A stretch of 64,000 nucleotides of DNA, from NCBI RefSeq assembly GCF_019175385.1, contig NC_083343.1:47700457-47764456 (forward strand), written 5' to 3'. Positions 24,301 to 36,300 of this stretch are shown piece after piece. Numbering within the stretch: position 1 is the first letter of the stretch; each line of letters starts with the position of its first letter. The notes beneath the pieces are model-generated. The model saw only the letters and a list, made by a program, of their open reading frames with translations. It made no database searches and had not been told where the DNA came from. The position numbers and the translations under genes were made by a program. The DNA comes from Lycium barbarum (taxonomy: Eukaryota; Streptophyta; Magnoliopsida; Solanales; Solanaceae).

Positions 24301-27300
24301 CTGAAGGTTTTTTTCAATCTAGCAGGGGTTTGAGGCAGGGGGATCCCCTGTCACCTTTCCTATTCTTATTAGCCATGGAGGGGATAAATTACATGATCAA
24401 AAAAGCCAAAACTAATGGATGGATAAAAGGGTTTGGAACCCAAACCGATAGGGGTGAAGACATGGAAATTACACACTTATTGTATGCTGATGACTGTTTG
24501 GTGTTTTGTGAGGCTAAGGTTGAACAAATCAGACACCTTAGGGCAATATTGACCATCTTTAAAGCCATTTCAGGTCTCCATGTTAACTGGAATAAGAGCT
24601 TCTTACATCCGGTGAATCAGGTGACTGATCTACAGTTTCTGGCAAGTAACTTAGGCTGTCAAACTGAGTCACTGCCCACAAAGTACTTGGAAATGCCTCT
24701 AGGTGCTAACCACAAGGCACAAGAGATATGGAATGATGTGTTAGAAAGGTGCGAAAAGAAATTGACAAGATGGAAGAGTCAATATTTATCTCTTGGGGGT
24801 AGACTAACTTTGATAAATTCAGTCTTGGATGCCTTACCTACTTACATGATGTCTTTGCTTTCTATTCCTAGGGGCATAGAGAAGAAGATTAACAAAGTAA
24901 GAAGGGAATTTTTGTGGCATGGTAACAAAGACGAAAGGTTATAACTTAGTAGAGTGGGAGATTGTGACGCTCAGCAAGCAACATGGTGGCATGGGGATTA
25001 AGAATTTCAGACTTCATAACCAGAGTCTACTCCAGAAGTGGTTGTGGAGGTTTTGTAAGGAAGACAGATCTCTCTGGAGGAAATACATAGCTCAAAAATA
25101 TGGTTTATTGAATCAGTGGACAACAAATGAAGTAAATACTACTTACGGATGCAGTGTTTGGAAGACTATTAGGAGAATGTGAAATGAATGCAGTGAAAAT
25201 TTGAGCATAAAGGTGGGGGATGGGACAAAAACTTCCTTCTGGGAAGATCATTGGATTGGGCGCTGTAATCTTAAAACTTTATTCCAGGACTTACACATTC
25301 TCAGTCTCCAAAAAAATGACAAAATATCCCAAATGTGGACAGCACAAGGGTGGAATCTTTAGTTTAGAAGGGCACTAAATGATTGGGAAATAGGGGGAGT
25401 CACAGATTTGCTTTTGGTACTCATTTCCTTCATAGGAACCACTAATGTTCCAGATAAACCAGTTTGGAAACTATGCAGCAAAGGGAATATCACTGTTAAA
25501 TCAGTCTATTGGGAGAAGAACAAGGTTGTAAATCCATCTCTGGTTTGGCCATGGAAACTTATTTGGAAAGTTAAAATTCCATATAAGGTTTCTACTTTTG
25601 TTTGGTTAGTTTTGAAGCGGGCTTGTCTAACACAAGAGGCTCTACAAAGAAGAGGTCTTCAGATATGCTCAAGATACCTACTTTGTGGGAAAGATGCAGA
25701 AACAAATGAGCATTTATTCCTACATTGTCAGATAACTGCACATCTGTGGCACGTGTTCTTTTGTATCCTAGGGGTGAAGTGGGTGTTACCAAAATCAACT
25801 CTAGAACTCCTATGCAACTGGAAAGGAATTGGAAGAAGGAAGGCGAAGGAAGATTGGTGGCAGTCCATTCCAGCTTGTATTTGGTGGTCAATTTGGAAGG
25901 AAAGAAACTCAAGACAATTTGAAGATAAAGCTAACTCCATCCAGATAGTTAAAATGAAGTGTCTTAGTTTCTTTTATTTTTGGTGTAAACAAGATATAGT
26001 GGGGAAGTAGGTGATTTGGTAGATTTTCTAGGCAATGTGTAAATTGTAACTAGCATCATTACCTCCTGGCCACTGTTTTTGGTGGCTTTACCTGTAAAGT
26101 TTCACATCAGCATTCAAAAAAATGGTGATACTTTTGGATGGAATACAAATGGTACCTTATTCAAAAAAAAAAAAAAAGAATTAAAGTACTAAATAAATGT
26201 AAGAGATGGAACGAAGGTACCACATTGTCGGAGATAACGAAATAACAACGTGATCGTCAATTGATGAATTGAATACTTGAAGCCTTCCACTTGATCTTGT
26301 TAATTGCAAGTTTGCAAAAAAAAAAAAATTAAAGTGGAACACTAGAATTATAGAAATTGCTAAAAAATTAAGAGAGAAAGTGAGATAAAATGAGAGGATT
26401 TTAGTTAAAAATGATGAAATGTATGAGGTATTAAACTGTAATTTTTTAAACTTAAAGGTTAGAAGTAATTTTAAGGGGTTTGGGGCCCCTTTTTTGGCAA
26501 TTAGCCGTTGGCCAAACGGCTGAATTAGCAAACAGCCGTTGGCAACGGTCACTGGGCAAGAATGGTCACATTTTGTGATAAAAGCCCAAAAAGTTAAACC
26601 TGTGAGGCCCGGCTACAAGCTTTATTAATTCCAAAAAAATGCCAAAAAATGAACCCACTAAAATTACTTTTAACCTTTTTAAGTTTAAATATTACAATTT
26701 AACCCATTTTTCACCTATAAATACCTCATACATTTCATGATCTTTTTACTACAATCCTCTCATTTTATCTCACTCTCTCTTAATTTTCTAGCAATTTCTA
26801 TATTTCTAGTGTTCTACTTTAATTGTTTTTGCAAACTTCAATTAACAAGATCAAGTGAAAGGCTTCAAGTATTCAATTCATCAATTTACGATCACGTTGT
26901 TATTTCGTTATCTCTGACAATTTGGTACCTTCGGTCCATCTCTTACTTTTATTTAGTACTTTAATGCTTGCATTTTAATTTACATTTTCGTTATTTTAAT
27001 TTGCATAATGGAACAACTAAAAAGAGTTGGTAAAGCTTTATGTCCCGATGGTAGTAGTAGCGGTAAGAAAAAAATCCGGAAGCGGTAGTGGTAGGGGTAG
27101 TACTAGCACTCGAAATTATACTCGTATTCCGAAAGCACCACCTAGTGAAATAGGCGACATAGGTGTGGGTGTACATGATATGAATTATATAGAATTACAA
27201 GAAATGTCCAGTATAAAAGAAGAGAATGAAGTTGAGGTAGAAGTAGACGATGATGATAATGCAATAATACACCCACTAGTCCCGCTAATGATATTGCTCA

Positions 27301-30300
27301 GTCTCGAACTCAGGCTCAGTGTCGTCCTCCACTGCCTAAAGGAACCCAATAGGTTTTATGGACAATATCTGTTTTATCTATGTTATTTATTGATGTATCT
27401 TCCTTGTAGAGTTTCTGTCACTTCAGATCTTGGTCGTGCTGTTAATATAAATGATTTAGTTACTTGTCATTGGATAGATGATAATTTTAACATGCAAAAA
27501 CGTATTTTAGCTTTTCAATATGACGAAAGACTGTAGATATACTGCAAAATTTATATCTTACACTGTCACAGTCATTGCAAAATATTATGGTCTTACAAGC
27601 AAAGTTTTATGTATGGCTTTTGATGATGCTTCTAACAACACATCTATTATCGACAGTATAAATCTGAGTTCTCCACCTTTACCTAAAACATTTCATGTTA
27701 GGTGTGCTTGTCATATTTACAATTTAATTGTTAAAGATGGTATTTCTTTCTTTGAGCCTATGATTGAGAAAATTAGACACACAGTTGATTTTATTCAAGG
27801 AAATAATAACAGGAAGCGACTTGCGGAATTTAAAAATAAATGTAGGTAAAATAATCTTAGACCAAAATTTATGCCTAAAGAAGTAGACACTAGGTGGAAT
27901 TCTACTTATTATTTCTTAAAAACTTGTGATGCGTATAAAGTTCCTATAACTGCAACTTTTAACCAATTTGCTATTGGATATCCCGAGTTAATGTTGAATG
28001 ATTTGATTGGGTCAAAATTAAGGATGTTGTAGATTTTTTAGAAAAATTTTATTTCGCTACTCTGAAATTTTCCGGTGCTTATTATCCTATTGTTTGTAAC
28101 ATTTTAGATCATCTAGCCGATATCTCTTATTTGCTTAAAGAATATAAGTCCAAAGAAGGTTACACAGATGTTGTTACTGCAATGATAGTAATATTCAAAA
28201 AGTATTTCTTTCCTATTCCTCTTATTTACTTGGTGCTATATTAAATTTGGGTATTAAATATGTTAACATGTCAGAATTGGCCCGTATTATATGTTTTTTT
28301 TAAAAAACGGTAACTATTGTATATATATATATAAGTGGGAAACACAGTACATAGGTTGTACTGAAACCATATTTACAATTGTACTTCAGAAGCTAAACTG
28401 ATCTACCTCATATTGAATCTAGCACATCAATTATGGTAGCAGTATCATCTGAAGATATCTGTTTACACCAAAAACATAATAGCAAAAGACAATTCAGTTT
28501 GATCTTCTGCATACTATTCTCTATATTTTTAAAACATCTTGAATTCCTCTCCTTCCAGATTGTCCACCAGATGCAAGCAGGGACAATTCTCCATCTACTT
28601 CTGTTCTTTGCCATAGACCCTGCTTCCTCCCAACTCTGTAAAGCTTCTGTAATCTTTCCAAGCATGATCCAGGATATGCCTTTAAGGTTAAAGAAAATTC
28701 TCCACAACTGTTCAGTCACTTCGCAATGTAGGAATAGATGGTTAATTGTCTCTGCTTTATCTCCACACAAAAAACATTTGGGACACAATGTTATCTGTCT
28801 TTTCATTAAATTTTCCTTGGTGAGGACAGCTTCCTTTGCCAAGAGCCACACAAAACAAGCCACTTTGTGTGGGATGTTAGTTCTCCAAATATGTTTCCAA
28901 GGCCAATTATCAATCTGCTGATTAGACCGATTCATCAACCTATATGCTGCATAGACCTTGAAATCACCACAGTTGTTACCTTGCCATCTCAATACATCTT
29001 CACCTGCCTGTACACCACTGAATTGTGCAATTATGCTGTAAAATTCAGTTACTCTGTCCATCTCCCAATCGTTGAGTAATCTTCTGAAAGTTATATCCCA
29101 ACCTTGAGGTGTCCACATTTCTGCTATAGTCTTCTGTTGGAGAAGCACAAGATTGAATATGTCAGGGAAGTGTACTTTAAGAATCCCTATTTCATGCTAG
29201 TTGTCCTCCCAGAAGCTAGTTTTGTTACCGTCGAGGACTTTGATCTTTGTTTTGCTTTTCAGTTCACTCCAAAAGGTCCTGATGGACCTCCATAAACTAA
29301 CCCCATATGGTGTATCAACCTCCTTGGTCATCCATTTGTCTTCCTTCTCATATTTGGCATTTATAACTTTACCCCATAGAGTCTGATTCTCATTGATAAG
29401 TCTCCACAACCATTTCATCTTCAATGCTTTATTGTGAATCTTCAAATTCCTGATTCCCAGACCTCCATATTTCTTTCCAAAAGTAAGAGCTTCCCATTTG
29501 ACTAGATGATACCTTTTCTTTTCTTTGTTACCTTGCCATAGGAATGCTCTCCTGATTCTGTCCAGCCTTTTAATGACCCCTGCTGGGATTGGAAACAAAG
29601 ACATCATATATGTAGGAAGAGCATCTAAGACTGAGTGAATGAGCGTCAACCTACCCCCCAAAGATAAGTATTGAGTCTTCCATCTAGCCAGTTTCTTCTC
29701 ACATTTTTCAATAACACTGTCCCAAATTCCTATGGATTTAGATTTTGCTCCCAGTGGCATTCCTAGATAAGTAGTTGGTAAAGCGCCAACTTCTCCACCT
29801 AGAATTGCATTTAGTTGTGCCATCTCTGTGACCTCATTGATGGGGAATAACAGGCTTTTCTTCCAGTTAATGTGCAAACCAGAAACACCTTCAAATAAGA
29901 CTAAGATCACCCTCAAGTATCTCAACTGATCTTCTTGTGCGTCACAAAAAATGAGTGTGTCATCAGCATACTGGAGATGTGTCACTTCCATGCTGCCCCT
30001 ATCACCTGTAGCCACTTCAAAACCTTGAATCCACCCATTTAAACTAGTTTTTTTTATCATATTATTGAGGCCTTCCATAGCCAGAAGGAACAAAAAAGGA
30101 GACAGAGGATCTCCTTGCCTGAGACCCTTTGTGATCCAAAAAAACCAGCAGGAGAACCATTAATAAGAATTGAGAAATTGACAGTTGTGATGCAATGCTT
30201 GATCCACTGTATCCATTTATGTCCGAAGCCCATCCAATTAACATGATCATATGTTTTCTCAATGTCTAACTTGCATAGAATTCTAGGTTTTTGTTGCTTA

Positions 30301-33300
30301 AGTCTAGAATCCACAGCTTCATTTGCCACTAGCACAGCATCCATGATTTGTCTTCCTTTGATAAATGCCATTTGTTGAGAATCTACCAGCTTTGTCATTA
30401 CCCCTTTCAATCTTTCTGTCAACACTTTGGAAATTAGCTTGTAGAAACTGCCTATCAAACTGATAGGCCTGAAATCCCTCAGTTCCTTTGCCCCTTTCTT
30501 CTTAGGAATCAATGCAATGAAAGTAGCATTGAAGCTTCTTTCAAAGACTTCTTGATCATGGAAATTCTGCATAGCATTCATTATATCATGTTTCACCACT
30601 TCCCAGCATTTGATGAAAAAGCCCATGGTGAAACCATCTGGTCCAGGGGCTTTATCGGCTGCGCACAACTTCAAACATTTCAGTACTTCTTGTTCCTCAA
30701 ATCTGCCTTGTAAAAGATCCCTCTCTTCCTCTGAGATGACAGGGCATCTTTCAAAATGACAAGAAGGCCTCCATTCTTCAGTTTCTGTATAAAGCTGCTG
30801 ATAAAAGTCAATGATTTCCCCTTTGATTCTGACAGGGTCCTCACTTAACTCTCTTTGAACTAGCAATTGATCAATGTTGTTGTACCTCTTGTGAGCATTA
30901 GCCATTTTGTGAAAGAACTTAGTGTTCTTATCACCTTCTTTTAGCCATAAGGTCCTAGACTTCTGTCTCCATGAAATCTCAAGAGAAGACCACTAACTTG
31001 AACATCGGTCCAAACATCTCCAATGTATGGAGATGTCGATTACAAAAAATTTGAGTCAATTCCTCCTAATGTTAATATGGAAGAATTGAATAAAATAGTT
31101 CAAACTGTGTAGATTTAAATTTGAAGAGTTGTCAAATTGAATTTTCTTTTTCTGGTTTAAGTTTATGAAATCAGAGAAAAGTAGTTGTATGTTTGTAAGC
31201 TTTAAAGTTTAAATTCGACTTTGCAATTATCGACTAATAAAACTAAAAGCTCATTGAGCCTTTGAATTTCTTTTCAAATTTGTGTTATAATTTATTTGTA
31301 ATTTTATTAAAAATAAGATTAATAATCTGTACGCAATCAAAATAGAGTTGTAAATGTAATTGGGTAAAACTAATCCTACATAAACAGCAACTCCAAGATA
31401 AATTTTCTGCAAGGAGTAACAATTTTTTTTAAACTCTTGGAGGCCGAAATAAGTGGCATTATTTCCATCAATTAAGGCCGAAATAGTTTTAAAATATAGT
31501 TCATTAATACGAAAACTTCAATTTAGTATTAAAAACAAGATTAATAATATGTACGCAATCAAAATAGAACTGTAAATGTAATTGGATAAAACTAATCCTA
31601 CATCAGCAGCAACTCCAAGATAAATTTTCTGCAAGGAGTAACATTTTTTTTAACTCTTGGAGGCCGAAATAAGTGGCATTATATCCATCAATTAAGGCCG
31701 AAATATTTTTTAAATATAGTTCATTAATACAAAAACTTCAGTTTAGTATCTAAACTCATGTGCAGTGTTCTCATTTCGTTACTGTGTGATTTCATTTCAA
31801 CCTTTTTTTTGGGGTTAAAAAGATTAGCTTATATATAGCCAAAAAAAAAAATCCTAATTTGTGTATATCTTGTATATGTTAATTGTATATTTGAGTATAT
31901 CTTGCATATGTTGTTGGAATGATGACTCTCAACGGCTATTTAAGTGCTAAAAATTATAAAAAGTTGAGAGTGTGATACAAGACTACATAAATAATTTAAA
32001 ATAAAACTTCAAACTTAAATTGATAACATTGCAAATTCAAAACACATACTTGAACAGTTAACTTATTACAAATCAAAAGTTCAAAACGCTAGCATAGATT
32101 GAGAAATTTAAAGAAGAGATAAACTTCAAAGTTCAATTTTGTGTCTTTTGTCCAAGTGCCGACGTAACGAACCGATACCCCCAAAAACCGGTCAGGACTT
32201 ATGGAGATATATTTGACCACAATGTTGACATTTAACATGTTCCTCATCTACTCGCTCAAAATGCAACACACCAGACTTGAAATTGATCTTCAGACTCGAG
32301 GAGGAGGTGGAGGTGGAGGATTATCCATGGAAGTTGAAAGTAGAAATGTACACTAGTTGAACAACAAATTTAGATAAAGAGAAATGTGGAAGAATTGTGT
32401 GAAAATGAAGAAGAATGGGGGTATTTATAGTTTGGAAATAGGACCAAACTGTAGTTTATTCATAATTTAGGGGTCCAAATAAAATTGGGAAGGTGTGAGC
32501 AAATAGAGAAAAAATAATAGTGCCACAGATATTTTATAGTTTGTGGACAAAAGGATATTTGGACACAAGTGCCTTCTAACATTTCAAGTGGGACCAGGAA
32601 AGGTCTTGTTAATATCAAGATTGAGATATTATCAAAAACGACTTGTATGTCTTGTTTGGATACTTCTGACTTTGTCTATGTATTGTATATGTTGTTTGCA
32701 TATTTGTGTATATCTTGTATATGTTGATTGTATATTTGTGTATATCTTGTATATGTTGTTGGAATGAAGATTCCCAACGGCTATTTAACCAAGAATAGCC
32801 ATTGGGCAAACGGCCAAACCCCAAAAATGACTTCGTTTTTTAAAAAAATTAATTCATTTAAATATAAGTGCTAAATATTATAAAAAGTTGAGAGTGTGAT
32901 ACAAGACTAACATCAATAATTTAAAATAAAACTTCAAACATAAATTGATAACACTGCAAATTCAAACATACAAACTTGAACGACTAACATTGCAAAATCA
33001 AATCAAAACAAACAAACTTTAAGTGAAACATGAAATAAACTAACATTGCAAAATGAGAACATACAAACTTGAAATTTGAAACTTGAAACTTGAGTCTTGA
33101 AACTTGAACCTTGAACCTTGAAACTTGAAAGTTCAAAATTTAAATTCTAACGAAGAGTTGCATATGCATTTGGGTGCTTATGACCAAGACCGACCAGTCC
33201 ACATCCCGGTTCGGACCTATGGTTCATAGTTTGACAAATTCTACATCGAATCGTATCTTCTTTTAATTTATCATAATAACTCCACACTGGATGCACTCCT

Positions 33301-36300
33301 TGAACTAGAGGAGGAGGCGGATTGTCATTATCCATTAAATTTTGAAATTTGAATTTGGAAGTTGGAAGAGAGAGAGAGATTTAGATGAGTAGGAAATTTA
33401 AGGAGGGAATTGTGTGATAATATGGAGAAGAATGAATGGTATTTATAGATTGAAAATAGGGCCAAAGTATAATTTAAGGAACTTGATGGTTAAAATAAAG
33501 TTGGCAATAACTAGATTTTAAAGTATCAAAATTAATAAATTTTAGTATTAGAATTTTTTTAAATAACTAAAACCCGGCCCGGCCCCTTAACTAAAACCCG
33601 GCACGACCCGGTTAGCCCACTATGTAACCCTACCCACGTAGGGGCTGGGCCGGACACCCTTTCCCCTCCTCAAACCCGGCCCCTTAACTATGGCCCGGTG
33701 TGGCTCGCCCGGCCCGTTTGACAGGTTTAACCTAAACTTCATCACATCGAACTCCTCCCAAGTAGCCTGCTTACTTGACATGTCCATCCATTGCACCAGA
33801 ATTTGAGGAACAGCCTTGTCCCCTTCTTGATTAAACTCCTGCCCAGAATTTTCTGAGGCTCAGCACAGTAGGGACTAGCAAGATCCACTATAGGAGGATG
33901 ATGAAAAGTGTGTGGTAAACTGTGACACAATTTGAGTTGAGCCACATGAAATGTAGGGTGAATGGCCACTCGAGCTGGCAATGAGAGCTTGTATGCCACT
34001 GATCCAATCTTCTGCAAAACTTGAAATGGCCCATAATATTTAGCTGATAACTTGGTGAAAGTGTGATTAGACAGAGTCAATTGTCTGTAAGGCTGTAACT
34101 TAAGACACACCCAATCTCCTACCAGAAGCTGCCTATCACTTCTGTTCTTATTTGCTAGAGATTGCATCCTCTACTGAGCCTTATGCAAATGAAACCTGAG
34201 CAATTGAGACTTAAACTCCCCAGATATCATGATTATGTCCACATCAACTTCTGTTGTCTCACTGGCTAAATATTGCAAAGGAGTGGGAGGTGGCTGTCCA
34301 TGTAAAGCTTCATAAGGAGTTGTTTAGATAGCTGAGTGAAAAGTCGAGTCATACCACCATTCAGCTAATGGTAAGTACATTGACCACTCTTGTTGATTGT
34401 CTGAGCAATAGCACCTCAAGTAGGTTTCAACAGTTCTATTCAATACTTCAGTCTTTCCATCAGACTGGGGATGACCAGATGATAGGCTGATGAGACACTC
34501 AGTGTGACCCCATGTAGAACAAACAGTTCCTGCCAAATTTACTGATGAAAAGATCCCTGTCACTTAGGCATGCCATGGAGCTTGAATACTTGATCCAGGA
34601 AGATCTGTGCTACAAAAGCAGCAGTACAGGAGTGACTGATAGCCATGAAGTAATTTTATTTTGGTCAGCCTATAACCACTAGAATGGTAGTTTTTCCCTT
34701 TGATTTGGGCAATCCATCAATGACGTCCATGCTAATGCAGGACCAGGCTGTTTTGGGAATGGATAAGGGCTGCATAAGACCAGGAGAAGCTGCAGCGTTA
34801 TATTTACTACAGAATAGCTCCTGACATAAGAGTTAATATCCTCTCTCAGCTTCTCCCGGTAGAAGAGAGTAGATATCCTTTTTGTTAACTCGCTGCGACC
34901 TATGCACTCAAATAACTAGGTAGTTCTTTGAACAGCTATACAAGAAGGTAAAGTGCGGAATATGTAAATCAACACAAGTATGCTCACGTGGAAAAGTCTT
35001 TGCTCAAGGGAGGAAAACCACGACCTACCTCTTATAGGATTTTCCCAAACTCCACTAAATTCAAGAGTTTTAAGGTTACAACTCTATATACACCTAAGAA
35101 ACTGTTCCAAATAGTACCTACCCCTCTCCACAACAATTGCCTCAATTGTTGGCTCTCTCACTAAACTTCTTCAATGACTCTACCCAGTCAATGAAGTCCC
35201 TTACAACAGAAAACAACGCCTACTACAATCTATAAGAATGGAATCAAGATCTTGTCTTGGAACCACAAGAACCTAACTATTACAACTCGAAGAACGGTAT
35301 AGATAAAACTTGATGGAAATAGGTTCTCTCGTTGTAACAGTTGCTTCTTCTTCGAGACTTTGTGTAGAACTCATCTAGAGTAGCGTCCCTTTGGTTGTGG
35401 TTAGGCTCCAAAGCTTTATGACATGATGTATTTATAGGAGCAAAATAGCTGCTTGTAGTTCTCCAAATCCAACCAAGACTTGATTCCATTAACTGTTCGA
35501 AACCAATCCTTGTTTGACTAGGATTTGAACTTTACGCATAGACGACTAATTTCTCCTAATTTCAAGCTAATTCCATCTGTCAATTTATGGTAATGTTTCC
35601 ATATCTTGAATTCCAATTCCTTGTAGAATTGGATTAAGCTTTAAAACCAATTCTCCAAGGTTTCCTGTTAAGCGTATGGAACAGCTTCTTCAAATAGTCT
35701 CCAGCTCTTGTTCAAAGGACCAGTTCCGGCCCTATCAGCAGTTCCTCTTCAGTGTTACCTGCTTTACCAGCTCTTTTTGGAGATCTGTTAAGGACCTGGT
35801 TCTTGTACATCTTTGTCCGTCTTTCCTTGTACATTGATTGTCATTTGTACATAGTTTGTCAATCATTAAAACTTCATAAGCTCTTGAAATATTATTGAGA
35901 TCACAACATCTCAACACTTCTGTATGTTTTGTCCATCCAAGAATTTCCTCCAACAAGACCAGCATGACAGTTGAATGATCTCTTGCTTAAGAGTTTTAAC
36001 ATTTGCCAACCACTAGCCTTCCATACCTTCTCGGCTGCTGATTGAAGAAAGTGTATCCCTTAAGACCCTCTTCTAGTTCCTTGTTCCTGCCAATGATGTC
36101 TACCAATTCTGAATCCTTGTCCCAACTTTCCCTTACCTTCTGGAAGAGTGAAGGATCAACTGGATCCATAGATGGCATGAGCAACTCTGCAGTAGGAACT
36201 CTAGACAATGAGTCAGCAGCTTTATTCTCCCTTCCCCTCTTATACTCTTATCTCAAAATCAAATTGCATTAACTTGGCTATGGCTATTTCTTTTTTTTGA

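Noticed and set aside
33060..33130. Telomere-like or satellite repeat (CTTGAAA)n
   Set aside because: Only about 70 bp, irregular units, not the plant TTTAGGG repeat.
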